DNA of 64,000 nucleotides from Ariolimax columbianus (taxonomy: Eukaryota > Mollusca > Gastropoda > Stylommatophora > Arionidae): assembly GCA_036924085.1 (NCBI GenBank), contig JAVGWX010000013.1, positions 58,117,390-58,181,389 of the forward strand, read 5' to 3'. Made by a program: the position numbers and the translations under genes. This document shows, in pieces, positions 11,022 to 21,710 of this stretch (within the stretch, counting starts at the first letter, position 1; the number at the start of each line of letters is the position of its first letter). Below the pieces are notes generated by a model, which made no database searches, had not been told where the DNA came from, and saw only the letters and a program-made list of their open reading frames with translations.

Positions 11022-11750
11022 AATACAAGACTCATATGTCTCATGGCCTCTCCTGCCAAGTCTACCTCACCTATAAGACTTGTTTGTCTCATAACCGCTT
11101 CTGCCCAAGTCTACCTCACATACAAGACTCATATGTCTCATGGCCTCTCCTGCCAAGTCTACCTCACCTATAAGACTTGTTTGTCTCATAACCGCTTCTG
11201 CCCAAGTCTACCTCACATACAAGACTCATATGTCTCATGGCCTCTCCTGCCAAGTCTACCTCACCTATAAGACTTGTTTGTCTCATAACCGCTTCTGCCC
11301 AAGTCTACCTCACCTATAAGACTTGTTTGTCTCATAACAGCTTCTGCCCAAGTCTACCTCACATACAAGACTCATATGTCTCATAGCCTCTCCTGCCCAA
11401 GTCTGCCTCACATACAAGACTCATATGTCTCATAGCCTCTCCTGCCCAAGTCTGCCTCACATACAAGACTCATATGTCTCATAGCCTCTCCTGCCCAAGT
11501 CTGCCTCACATACAAGACTCATATGTCTCATAGCCTCTCCTGCCCAAGTCTGCCTCACATACAAGACTCATATGTCTCATAGCCTCTCCTGCCCAAGTCT
11601 GCCTCACATACAAGACTTGTATGTCTCATAGCCTCTCCTGCCCAAGTCTGCCTCATACAAGACTTGTATGTCTCATAGCCTCTCCTGCCCAAGTCTGCCT
11701 CACATACAAGACTCATATGTCTCATAGCCTCTCCTGGCCAAGTCTACCTC
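11022..11750 (+). repeat. 49-bp tandem array with 97-bp higher-order part
   Basis: The basic unit has CATACAAGACTCATATGTCT, CATAGCCTCTCCTGCCCAAG and TCTGCCTCA. From 11028 to about 11335 two divergent unit types alternate (GCCTCTCCTGCCAAG versus ACCGCTTCTGCCCAAG), giving a 97-bp dimer repeated about three times. From about 11340 the array is homogeneous, with about eight 49-bp units. It lies in a PLC-beta intron. Confidence 0.9.
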
Positions 11751-12137
11751 ACCTACACATTGGTCGATTCTGTTATACCCAGTATCTTGCCAAAGCTTGG
11801 GTCTAACCACAGCGGGAGGTAAGATATGACAGCAAATGAGGTTAAGACTAAGTCGAAGCCCCCAACCAGAGGGAGGAGGTGCAGCACACTTCACTCTAGA
11901 GCAGGTGCTGAAGTACTCTCCGTGAGGAATATAATTAGGCTATTTAACATGGATGTAAACTCGGTAATGCTATACGGCTTGGAGACATGACACGTATAAC
12001 TAAGGGTATCACATGCAGACTGCAGACCATCGTTACCGAATGTCTTTGTTGAATACCTCATATTTGATGGCCAGTTGATATGTGAAACACATATCTGTGG
12101 GAAAAAACATGGCAACAAACTAAAATAAACAAAACAT

Positions 12138-12357
12138 ACAGTGCCAAAAAACAAAACATACCATGCCAAAAAAACAAAACATACTGTGCCAATAAACAAA
12201 ACATACCGTGCCAAAAAACAAAACATACTGTGCCAAAAAACAAAACATACCGTGCCCAAAAACAAAACATACTGTGCTAAAAGACAAAATATACCGTGCC
12301 AAAAGACAAAACATACCGTGCCAAAAGACAACATACCGTGCCAAAAGACAAAACAAC
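12138..12357 (+). repeat. About 21-bp A-rich tandem array
   Basis: Ten or so units of the type CGTGCCAAAAAACAAAACAT, the last few carrying AAAAGAC instead of AAAAAAC. All frames are open across it, giving spurious ORFs on both strands. It lies in a PLC-beta intron. Confidence 0.9.
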
Positions 12358-12519
12358 TGACACTCACAAGTACAGCCCTGAATTAATATGTCGAATACTT
12401 GGAGAGTTTCTGTGCCAGAATTTGCTTATACACCCACCTCCGGACTCACCGACCAGGTGCAACACAACATGTCTGGTTGATGTTGTCATCACCGCTTGGG
12501 ATGGACTGGACGGCTTTTA

Positions 12520-13010
12520 TTAAAGCTGACATGTCTTCCTTCTTTTCGTTAATCCTGTTATTCCTTTCAACGTCAGGTTATGAATATATCTCTGGAACGA
12601 GCCCGTCTATGTGCCTCATGCACAGTAGCATTCACTGCCTCAAATATTTCTGAAAGTCACCTTTTTCGTGGTCTGCCTTTGGCTTTGAATATGTTGTATG
12701 CGAATGGCAGTTTGATTGGGTGGGATGTTGCTGTGTGGTGGTAGTCTTGTTACGTGGCCAAACCATTTCAGTTATTGTCTTTTAATGTAGTTCAATACTG
12801 GTGTTGTCCCCACCAATCTCCTGATGTCATCGTTTCTGATCATCTCTCCTTGTTACGTTCAATATTTTTCTCAGGCATTTCATTTCTGTTGTTAAGATGT
12901 AACGTTTTTCATTTGATGTTAGTGTCCAGTTTTGACATTGATAGCAAAGTGTCGGGATGAAAATCGTGTTGTATAAAGCTCATTTGGTAGTTATTGTCAC
13001 ATGCTTGCAA
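12520..13010 (-). mobile_element. LINE relic, C-terminal region (same family as 50690-51300)
   Basis: It shares with 50690-51300 the blocks CGTCAGGTTATGA, GTGGTCnGCC, CCAAACCATTT, ACTGGTGTTGT and ACATGCTT in order. The better copy encodes KWFGQLTRQTPDSIPQKVM and KPRGRPRNRWI, typical of the end of an RTE-like RT protein. This copy is more decayed. Confidence 0.65.
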
Positions 13011-13106
13011 CTAAGTATTGGAGTTAATATGAAAATGTAAAACCAGAAGAACGTTACACAGATGTGACGTGCACATTCGAACAAAGAATTCAAACAATAC
13101 GCTCAC

Positions 13107-13247
13107 CTGAGCTGTTTCTTTGTGGGCACAGACAAAGTGGATGTATTCCATATTGACCATATCTGTGCCATAGACGATTGTGATCAATTTGTCCTCTAGA
13201 GGAACGTCCATCTGACCAATCATCAATGACTCCTTTAGCTTCTGATC
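13107..13247 (-). CDS. PLCB: Phospholipase C beta, internal exon (end of PH domain)
   Basis: This is a 47-codon exon, phase 0 at both ends. It has a pyrimidine-rich acceptor ending in CCAG before GATCAG and a consensus donor, CAG then GTGAGC. The peptide begins DQKLKESL and contains PLEDKLITIVYGTD and MVNMEYIHFVC, ending HKETAQ. This is the pattern of the last strands and C-terminal helix of the PLC-beta PH domain, where a VxGxDxVN stretch and an xxxAQ end lead directly into the EF-hand region. PLC-beta is the membrane-associated enzyme, activated by Gq or G-beta-gamma, that cleaves PIP2 to IP3 and diacylglycerol. The exon joins without frame change to 10038-10171 across a 2.9-kb intron. The family is recognised from memory of the alignment; the subtype (PLCB1-3-like or PLCB4/norpA-like) cannot be decided. 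Upstream exons were not found. Confidence 0.86.
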
Positions 13248-13599
13248 CTGGAATGATAACGGAATAACAATTTAAATATACTATCTACTTTTACTGTGTT
13301 TAAAATACATAGTATATGAGTGACAAAGTATTCTTAACAGCTTTCTCTTACCAAAGTCAGACATGATTCCTAAACGAGACACATAAGTGAGAAATTAGAT
13401 CCTCTGGAATGAAATGACTGAGAAAAATTCATACACATTACCTGGAGATATGATGATGATGATGATGATATAATCCCGTTGGCAGCTCTTGCAGCCCAAT
13501 GAGTCCCATAAAAAAAAAGCACACATCTTCCTCAGTTGTTGTGGTGATGTGTAGATTGTGTTACAATATAGAACATAGTTACAGAATGGGTGAGAACAA

Positions 13600-14212
13600 T
13601 ATTTGAATGATGTAAAAGGAAAGGGACCTAGGGGTTATTATAGAGCATACAGGTAAAGTGAGTGAGCAAGCTAAGGTAGCAGTGATAAAGGCAAATGCAA
13701 TGTTAAGTATGATTTTTTTTAAATGTTAAACATAGGAGTAAGGAAGTGATTGTCAAACTGTGTAAAGCATTAGTTAGACCTAGATTGCAATAATGTGTAC
13801 ATGTGTAGAATCCTTATTGTGGATGAGATGTAAACATGCTGAAAAGGATACAAAGAAGAGAGACAAAATTGATAAGAGCAAAGAAAAGTCGCCCTACAGT
13901 GTCTGTAAAAGAGAAGAATTTGAAGTGACTTAATGCAGGTTTATAAGATAATCACAGGAAAGGTCAAATTAGACTATAACATGTTTTATTTCTTCAAAAT
14001 ACAACCACCTACAAGAATACGCCACAAATTTATTAAAGAAAGGTTCAGATTAGATCCTAGGAAATATTATTTTAGTCAGAGAGTGGTGAATGCTTGGAAT
14101 GCATTGCCACAAGAGGTAGTTGAAGCAGGAACAGCTAATGCATTTAAGAATATATTGGGTGCGCATAGCTTTTAGAGTAAGGTAATGCAAATGTAACTGG
14201 TTGTATACAGAC
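13600..14212 (+). mobile_element. CR1/L2-like LINE, 3' part
   Basis: With frameshifts it reads KERDLGVIIEHTGKVSEQAK, VAVIKANAMLSMI, RIQRRETKLI, then LMQVYKIITGKVKLDYNMF and ERFRLDPRKYYFSQRVVNAW with NALPQEVVEA to a stop at about 14173. The RT thumb plus the RxxxFxxRVVxxWNxLPxxVV C-terminus is diagnostic of CR1/L2-type LINEs. The 3' UTR ends with AACTGGTTGTATACAGACTC, after which an I-group LINE begins abruptly; the remainder of the tail resumes at 15780. Confidence 0.82.
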
Positions 14213-15780
14213 TCACGAGGAGAAAACCACATGCACAATATTCTCGCTTTCAATCAAACCCCAAAATACCAAATTAAGTTTAAATGGCAAATTCCTGCAG
14301 CCAAACGACAACAAAAACTATCTGGGAGTCACATTTGATCGGCGCATGACATGGAAAAGTCAGATCGAGAGAAACCGAATGAGAGCCAGAGAAAGAATGG
14401 CAATCATGAGGAAACTTGCTGGCACAAGCTGGGGAGCAGACGAAAGTATACTAAAGAAACTGTACACTGGAAGAGTTAGACCAGTTCTCGAGTATGGCAT
14501 TGCGGCATGGACAACAGCAGCAAAGGCGAACTTCGATAAAGTTAGCAAACTTCAAAACCAAGCCATGAGAGTTATAACAGAAGGCATGAAGTCAACGCCA
14601 ATTGTAGAACTTGAAAAGATTACAAAACTGCAATCCATGACCGATAGAAGAGACTGCAGAGCCCAGCTGCAGTCAGAGAAACTCCGAAGACTGACTGACC
14701 ATCCAATGCACCAGAGACTAAACAATTTGGGAAATGGGAAACTAAAGCGGAGAAACTTTGCAGAAATAGCCAAAGCAAAGATGCACGAAAATCCCATAAA
14801 TGCACTAACAACACCAAAACCCATCACTACTGTACGAAAACCTACCTGGAGGCAGGAGATATTTCCAGAGGTGGTAGAAAATATACCAGGTATTGCAAAC
14901 AAAAACTGCCAGACTGAAAAAGAAAGGAGAGATACTACCCTAAGCTTCATAACGAAAAGCTACCCAAGCATGGACTGGACCCATGCATACACCGACGGTT
15001 CTGTAACAAATACTACACAGAACGGAGGGGCAGGAGCATTCCTGAACCTACCAAATGGCAGAAAAATAACACTGTCATTCGCTACTGGTAAGTACACAAG
15101 CAATTTCAGAGCGGAGGCAGAGGCACTAAGGGCGGCAGTGGAAGAAATGGTGACACACTAAGAAAATGAAAGCCATATAGTCCTGCTTACAGATGCTCTC
15201 GCCGTAGTCACAGCGCTAAAAAGCCAGAAAAACACTGAGCTTAATGACTTAAGAGCAGCGCTCTGCCAACTATGCCAGTAGTCCGCACCAAAAAGGGTAG
15301 TGGTACAGTGGGTCCCATCACACTGCAACATGCAAGGCAACGAGGAGGCAGACAGACTGGCAAAAGAAGGTGCAAGACTACCACAAACAGATACTAGTAT
15401 GACGTACGAAGAGTCAAAACGGCTTATCAAAGCCAGATACATGACCAAATGGGAAACCGAACATACTGGTTACACCAAAAACGATGCCTATTACCAGTTG
15501 AACAGAAGAGAGCAGGTCGTTGTCTTCAGACTTCGCACTGGCGACAATAGACTAAGGTACCACCTATTCAACAAATTAAAGATAGGTGGTACCGACGAAT
15601 GCCCGTGCGGTACCGGTAAAATGACCGCTGAACATCTGCTGCAGAACTGCCCGACATACGAGGATCAGAGAGAGCAGATGTGGCCATCACCAGTGGAACT
15701 GCAAGACAAGCTCTATGGCAGTGTCGACAGCCTCATGATGATCGCCGCTTTTCTCGAAAAAATAATGGTTACTGTCTGAC
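14213..15780 (+). mobile_element. I-group LINE copy A (RT thumb + RNase H + CCHC), broken
   Basis: It starts inside the RT (EEKTTCTIFSLSIKPQNTK), then YLGVTFDRRMTWKSQIERNR, VRPVLEYGIAAWTTAAKA, and RNase H motifs AYTDGSV, FRAEAEALRAA, LLTDALAVVTAL and QWVPSHCNMQGNEEADRLAK, ending with a CCHC knuckle, ECPCGTGKMTAEHLLQNCP. There is a TAA at 15159-15161 inside RNase H and a TAG about 100 bases later. Unlike the other copies it has no AAG tail and no TSD: its left edge abuts GTATACAGACTC and its right edge abuts TCTAAAnnnAGTATAAAGAC of the CR1-like tail. Confidence 0.88.
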
Positions 15781-15816
15781 TTCTAAAGGCAGTATAAAGA
15801 CGTTAAGTTAAGATAA
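15781..15816 (+). repeat. CR1-like/SINE-A 3' tail remnant
   Basis: CTTCTAAAGGCAGTATAAAG then ACGTTAAGTTAAGATAAG is the terminal part of the shared LINE/SINE tail. It completes the tail cut at 14212. Confidence 0.75.
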
Positions 15817-15879
15817 GTTTGTATATGGTGGAGTAGGTTGTGTATGGTGGAGTGTGTTGTGTGAGGTGAGGTGAGCGCT

Positions 15880-16555
15880 GCTGGTTTCACAGGTCGGTCA
15901 TTCAGAGCTGAAGCACCAGCTGTTCATGCAGCAACTTCTTATAAGCCAAGACATAACTACAAAGAAACCGGTCATTCTAACAGACTCCAGGAGTGTACTC
16001 CAAACCATTTCAAGCCCTAAACAAGATAGAATCTCACACGAAATAAAATATAACACCGGATTGCTGTCTCAAAAAACAGATCAAGTCCTACAGTGGATTC
16101 CGGCCCGCTGTGGGATACCTGCAAACAGAAAACAGATGAGCTCGCAAAAGCTGGAAGTGGAGGCACGCAGACTCCCCATCCACAGAGCTATAAAAAAGCA
16201 AAGACACTCAGCAAACGATCCATGAGGACAGAATGAAGAGACCAGCACAAAGTATACAAGCCAGAAAATGACAGCATAGACAAACTTGGCAGAGATGGGC
16301 TGACAAAGATCTTCAGACTCATAACGGGACATTGCAGACTCAATGTCCACCAACCTCCACAAAATGGGTCTCAGAGACACCGCCAAGTACGATTGTAGAG
16401 CACCATAACATATCCTGCAGGACTGCCCGACCTATGCAGACTAAAGAGAGGCAGTACGGTCCGGGAAAGCGACCATACTCGAAAAGATGTGGGGGGCCGG
16501 ATAATATCTGAAACGCAGTCTCCTTCGTGAACCTCACCAGCCTATAAGCATAACA
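15880..16555 (+). mobile_element. I-group LINE, second subfamily, RNase H to C-terminus
   Basis: Readable pieces include GRSFRAEAPAVHAA, ILTDSRSVLQTISSPKQDRI, QVLQWIPARCGIPANRKQ and HRLHKMGLRDTAKYDC-like text (frame shifted). This is the RNase H active-site order plus the start of the C-terminal knuckle. Several frameshifts. Its 3' end runs into the polypurine block. Confidence 0.72.
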
Positions 16556-16795
16556 ACTGCTGATAGAAGAAAAGAAAGAAGAAGAGAAAGAGGAGGAAGA
16601 GAAAGAGGAAGAGGAGGATGAGAAGAAGAACGACAAGAAGTACGAAGACGACGAGGAGGGGGATTGGGAGGAGGGGGATTGGGGGAGGAGAAGGAGGAGG
16701 AGGAGAATAAGGATAAGAATGAGGGGGAGAAGGAGAAGAAGAGGAAAAGGAAGAGGGAGGAAGAGGAAGAAGAAGAACAAGGTCAGCTCTGGGCA
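16556..16795 (+). repeat. Polypurine (GAA/GGA) tract at a LINE 3' end
   Basis: It begins GATAGAAGAAAAGAAAGAAG directly after the LINE C-terminus. It may be an expansion of the AAG-type tail seen in related copies. Confidence 0.75.
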
Positions 16796-17029
16796 TAGGG
16801 TCAGGAGTTATTCGACTGATTCCGCTGGTTCTTCAAGGCGATGACAGAATATACAATTTGGTTCAAGCAGTGGTTTTTTTTCTATTCAGATGTTTGTTGA
16901 GAGGTACATGACCTGTTCTCAGCTTGAAGAACAAACTCTGGTCTGTTTCCAACAGTTTGGCTGGGTCCTGGTGAACTGGTTTAGCTAGATGTTTAAAGTA
17001 TATGTATTAGGCCTGTCTTGAATGAAGCC

Positions 17030-17235
17030 CACTGATTTAGCCATTTCTGTTTATAGTTGTTCCTTCCTGCAGGTCTGTAATGTGATATTAGGCAGTGTAT
17101 GTGGTAACGCTGGACCGCTTCTGGCCAGCTCACCAGTCTTCTCATTTCTCGGGACTCCGACATGGCCGAGTAGCCAGTGGTTCATCACTTCACCAAAAGA
17201 CAGAAATAGAAATGATGTCGTGAAGAACTGTGGGA
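17030..17235 (-). mobile_element. RNase H fragment of a LINE
   Basis: The minus-strand frame reads NHWLLGHVGVPRNEKTGELA then RSGPALPHTLP. It matches the W-x-P-G-H-x-G-x-x-G-N-E-x-A-D-x-L-A-K signature, with PRNEKTGELA replacing GNExADxLA, so the catalytic aspartate is lost. Confidence 0.6.
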
Positions 17236-17261
17236 AAAATAGTAACTTCATTATACTGGCT

Positions 17262-17845
17262 TAGAAGGCAGTACAGAGTTAGTATACAACCACTTTATTC
17301 AACTCCACCGATACTGAAAATACTGTAAGCACCCAATCTATTTTTGAACGCATTAATTGACTCTGCCTCCACCACATCCTGTAGCAATGCATTCCAAGCA
17401 TTGATCACTCTCTGACTAAAAAAATATTTTCTAATATCTAATCTGGACCTGTTATTAACCAATTTGAAGCTGTGCTTTCTTGTTCTTGTTGCTGGTTGTA
17501 CTTTGAAAAACTTGGTATAGTCTAATTTATCCTTTCAATTTATTAATTTATAAACTTGTATTAAGTCACCTCAAATTCTTCTCTATTTGAGACACTGAAG
17601 TTAGTTTGTTTTTTTAAATTTTAAGTCTTTCCTTATAACTATAATTCTGGAATCCCTCGATCATTTTTATAGCTCTTATTTGTATCCTTTCCAGCATGTT
17701 TATATCCACTCTATTATATATATACACCTGCACACAGTACTCCAATTTAGGTCATACCAACGTTTTATAAAGTTTTCACTATTACTTCCTTGCTCTTATG
17801 TGTAATGTTTCTTTTTTTATCCTACCCAGCTTTACACCCGGTACT
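17262..17845 (-). mobile_element. CR1/L2-like LINE, 3' part
   Basis: On the minus strand it has the same C-terminal block as 13600-14212 (SQRVINAWNALPQ-like, several stops). The 3' end AGTGGTTGTATACTAACTC ... AAGCCAGTATAATGAAGTT is a decayed form of the shared hairpin tail. Confidence 0.75.
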
Positions 17846-17859
17846 GAACAGAATAAATA

Positions 17860-18010
17860 GCATGACAGAACATACTATGGCTTCGGTCATCTCATAAGAA
17901 TGGAACGCAATATACTATTAATAAGCTGATAGAAGAAATAGGGAAAAGACGATCTTGTTACGACACACACTGCAGAACACACGGCAGATATAGATCCTAG
18001 ATGCACAGAC
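17860..18010 (+). mobile_element. Possible RTE-like LINE scrap
   Basis: A frame contains FGHLIRMERNI, resembling the xxGHLxRM motif of RTE-like C-termini. Too short for a firm call. Confidence 0.35.
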
Positions 18011-18323
18011 TTGCAGCAGCCAACTCAACACATGGCTCGAGAAGATATCTCAACTCTCCAAGTATTCTTCATAGAAAAAGTAGACATAAATATTTGTGAA
18101 CTATACAGAACTAGATATAGATTTGGACCAGATCATCCATTCTCTGCAGACAGACTACCACGTATTCCTTTCTTTCTCTTCCCCGCCCCCCCCCCCCACA
18201 CACCAACACACACAGTAGTAGCCCTTTTTAGTCATGACTGGCTATAGTATGGTGCGACCTTGGAGTGCGAACTCTCTACTGAGTTTTTGGTTTTCTTTCT
18301 CCTTGCGACGTTGGTCGTCGTTT
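18011..18323 (-). mobile_element. Older LINE C-terminus, downstream half of insertion target
   Basis: The minus-strand frame continues from 20758-20945 after removing copy B: VARRKKTKNSVESSHS, resembling the KRARRKERTxS linker in the same LINE group as 7635-7982. The homology fades after about 60 codons. Confidence 0.5.
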
Positions 18324-20746
18324 CTTCTTCTTCTTCTTCTTCTTCTGCGTACGCAGTCAGACAGTAACCATTATTTTTTCGAAAAAAGCGGCGGTCATCC
18401 TGAGGCTGTCGCCACTGCCATAGAGCTTGTCTTGCAGTTCCACTGGTGATAGCCACATCTGCTCTCTCTGATCCTCGTATGTCGGGCAGTTCTGCAGCAG
18501 ATGTTCAGCGGTCATTTTACCAGTACCGCACGGGCATTCGTCGGTACACCCTATCTTCAATTTGTTGAATAGGTGGTACCTCAGTCTATTGTGGCCAGTG
18601 CGAAGTCTGAAGACAACGACCTGCTCTCTTCGGTTCAACTGGTAATAGGCATCGTTTTTGGTGTAACCAGTATGTTCGGTTTCCCATTTGGTCATGTATC
18701 TGTTTGTGGTAGTCTTGCACCTTCTTTTGCCAGTCTGTCTGCCTCCTCGTTGCCTTGGATGTTGCAGTGTGATGGGACCCACTGTACCACTACCCTTTTT
18801 GGTGCGGACTGCTGGCACAGTTTGCAGAGTGCTGCTCTTAAGTCATTAAGCTCAGTATTTTTCTGGCTTTTTAGCGCTGTGACTACGGCGAGAGCATCTG
18901 TAAGCAGGACTATATGGCTTTCATTTTCTTAGTGTGTCACCATTTCTTCCACTGCCGCCCTCAGTGCCTCTGCCTCCGCTCTGAAATTGCTTGTGTACTT
19001 ACCAGTAGCGAATGACAGTGTTATTTTTCTGCCATTTGGTAGGTTCAGGAATGCTCCTGCCCCTCCGTTCTGTGTAGTATTTGTTACAGAACCGTCGGTG
19101 TATGCATGGGTCCAGTCCATGCTTGGGTAGCTTTTCGTTATGAAGCTTAGGGTAGTATCTCTCCTTTCTTTTTCAGTCTGGCAGTTTTTGTTTGCAATAC
19201 CTGGTATATTTTCTACCACCTCTGGAAATATCTCCTGCCTCCAGGTAGGTTTTCGTACAGTAGTGATGGGTTTTGGTGTTGTTAGTGCGTTTATGGGATT
19301 TTCGTGCATCTTTGCTTTGGCTATTTCTGCAAAGTTTCTCCGCTTTAGTTTCCCATTTCCCAAATTGTTTAGTCTCTGGTGCATTGGATGGTCGGTCAGT
19401 CTTCGGAATTTCTCTGACTGCAGCTGGGCTCTGCAGTCTCTTCTATCGGTCATGGATTGCAGTTTTGTAATCTTTTCAAGTTCTACAATTGGCGTTGACT
19501 TCATGCCACCTGTTATAATTCTCATGGCTTGGTTTTGAAGTTTGCTAACTTTATCGAAGTTCGCCTTCGCTGCTGTTGTCCATGCCGCAATGCCATACTC
19601 GAGAACTGGTCTCACTCTTCCAGTGTACAGTTTCTTTAGTATGCCTTCGTCTGCTCCCCAGCTTGTGCCAGCAAGTTTCCTCATGATTGCCATTCTTTCT
19701 CTGGCTTTCATTCGGTTTCTCTCAATCTGACTTTTCCATGTCATGCGCCGATTAAATGTGACTCCCAGAAAGGTTGGGTTGTCGTTTGGCTGCAGGAATT
19801 TGCCATTTAGACTTAATTTGGTATTTTGGGGTTTTAATGAAAGCGAGAATATTGTGCATGTGGTTTTTTCCTCGTTTATTTTGACCATCCATGAGTTCGC
19901 CCACTCTTCCAGCGATGTTAGGGCCGTCTGCATCCGATTTCTTGCTATGGTGAGATTCTTTTCAGAGGTCCACATAGCCAGATCGTCTGCAAACATTGAG
20001 CTATGGACTCTTCTTGGTATATTCTCTGTAATATCGTTTATATATACCAGGAAGAGTGTGGGTGACAGTACTCCCCCTTGGGGTACTCCCTGCTCGAGTG
20101 TCACCTTTTTGCTCATCTGCCCTTGTACTTGGACTCTGGCCGTTCTTTGTTTGAGGTAGTGGTTGATCCATTTGTACATTTTCCCACAAACATCACTTCT
20201 TCTTAGCTTGACTCTAAGTCCGTCTTTCCAGACTTTGTCAAATGCCTTTTCCAGATCCACCCAAACAGCTACTGTGTGTTTCTGTGCCTGGTAGGCATCT
20301 TCTATCTCCTGGGCTATGAGGATGACCTGGTCCTCAGTGGATCTGTGCTGTCTAAAGCCGGCTTGCTGTGGAATTAGTATTCGTTTTTCTTCCAGATGCC
20401 ACATCAGTCTGGTGTTTATCATCCGTTCCATCAGCTTGCCGACACAGCTCAGTAAGCTGATGGGCCTGTATCCATTTGGATCTGTTTTATCCTTTCCTGT
20501 TTTTGGTACTGGTACCAGTATTGCGTCTTTCCATGCCTGGGGTACAATTCCCCTTTTCCAGCTTTGGTTCAGGACCGATAGCAGTTTCCTCTTCGCTGTT
20601 TGGCCCAGCCCCATCAGCATTTCGTTTGTTATTCCGTCTTTTCCGGGAGATTTCCTTTTCTTTAATGTTTTCATAGCCTCTTCCATTTCGCGCATTGTTA
20701 ATTTGGCCATCATGTGCTCTTCAGGTGCCGTATTCATGTTGTCGTG
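18324..20746 (-). mobile_element. I-group LINE copy B, longest copy, with 11-bp TSD
   Basis: The element runs from the (CTT)n tail at 18324-18350 (AAG repeats on the coding strand, after CTGACTGCGTACGCAG) to a 5' truncation at 20746. Both ends are flanked by GGTCGTCGTTT (18313-18323 and 20747-20757), a clean target-site duplication. It holds almost all of the RT, RNase H and the C-terminal CCHC. The 5' end with ORF1 and the endonuclease is missing. It lies about 2.5 kb from copy A in opposite orientation and is nearly identical to it. Confidence 0.92.
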
Positions 20747-20806
20747 GGTCGTCGTTTGACATCTCCGTGTTGCGAGAGCTACTTTTCGCCCAATATACAT
20801 CCCCAC
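18357..20806 (-). pseudogene. Reverse transcriptase-RNase H polyprotein of copy B, broken
   Basis: The open frame 18929-20806 (625 codons) carries RT motifs in order: SPGKDGITNEML (about residues 53-64), NGYRPISLLSCVGKL (111-125), VWVDLEKAFDKV (181-192, catalytic Asp184), EQGVPQGGVLSPTLFLVYIN (238-257) and MFADDLAMW (catalytic 272-275), then RNase H AYTDGS (Asp571) and FRAEAEALRAA. A TAA at 18929-18931 stops it inside RNase H. Past the stop, LLTDALAVVTAL and QWVPSHCNIQGNEEADRLAK follow, then a 46-bp deletion near 18700 shifts the frame into the intact C-terminal knuckle (CPCGTGKMTAEHLLQNCP). The apparent start Met and first residues (to about 16) lie in the older host LINE beyond the TSD, so this start is an accident. 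I-group membership is inferred from RT + RNase H + CCHC. Confidence 0.9.
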
Positions 20807-20945
20807 TTAAATCGGTCTACAGCTTCGTCTTCTCAGGATGTCAGTCTCCAGGGCCTTCATGTCACGCTTACACTCATCTCTAAACCTCAGCTATTTTCGG
20901 CCGACTGTTCTTTTGCCATCCGCCAACTGTCCATAGATTTGTGAT
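20747..20945 (-). mobile_element. Older LINE C-terminus, upstream half of insertion target
   Basis: The minus-strand frame has ECKRDMKALETDILRR then RFKWGCILGEK, resembling the CKRDMKALxIxxxxWExxAxDRxxW segment in the tail of one LINE group. It is interrupted by copy B and continues at 18323 and below. Confidence 0.6.
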
Positions 20946-21169
20946 TCTCAACCTGTTTCGCTATATTCCCTCTTTCAACTTTGCTCATAACATCACTTCC
21001 CCTTCCACCCCCCCCACCCCCACGCCTTCAAGATAGTCTAACTTAAAATAGCATCACACTTTGATAAATATTGGTACCAATTTCAACCACGAAACCCAAA
21101 ATTCCCCAGAGGGGGAGAATTCTTTTATTCTTCTCCCCACCCCCGCCACAGACGATATCTTTGAAAATG

Positions 21170-21173
<4 letters not shown>

Positions 21174-21228
<55 letters not shown>

Positions 21229-21232
21229 CACT
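21174..21232 (+). repeat. (CT)n(CA)n microsatellite
   Basis: A run of CT followed by CA repeats. The overlapping ORFs are low complexity. Confidence 0.9.
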
Positions 21233-21710
21233 CTGACCATTATCTTACATCTCCCACCACCACCACCACATCATCATTTTATTGACAACTGTTGTCCTCG
21301 ATCATCTACTCCAGCAAACAAATATGAAGTATTCCCAGTTTCTTCATCATATGGCTCGTCATGTCATTCTGGAGAAGTATGAAATGTGCCTAACACAAGC
21401 ATAGAGAAACTTCCAGTTACTGAAGAGAAATGAAAGCAAGCCAATTAGGGCTCTCTTCGACATGCATTTGTTGGCACAATTTGGGGTTCAATTCAAACAT
21501 CTTAAAGCTGCTAGGCATCAGGCACCAGTTGATCGAATGCCAGGATCACAGTAAAGTAGTTCATGCAGCATTTACAGGCGGGAAAGCTCGATAAACTAAA
21601 ATAAACACCAAAACCTGACAGCTTTGTAAACACGATTAACGCTGTGGATATCTACATAGTGTTTGAATAATGCGCAAACACATTTTATATATACACACAC
21701 GCACACGGGG

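Noticed and set aside
11022..11750. CRISPR-like regular repeats
   Set aside because: Units are contiguous tandem copies with no unique spacers, in animal nuclear DNA.
13352..13369. 18-nt microexon (ESCLTL) upstream of the PLC-beta exon
   Set aside because: It has AG and GTAAGA edges and keeps the phase, but the peptide does not fit the PLC-beta PH domain before DQKL, and the intron would be only about 105 nt.
19140..20159. Plus-strand ORFs opposite the LINE RT (132, 138, 147 codons)
   Set aside because: Shadows of the conserved RT/RNase H coding strand; mirrored by identical shadows in copies A and C.
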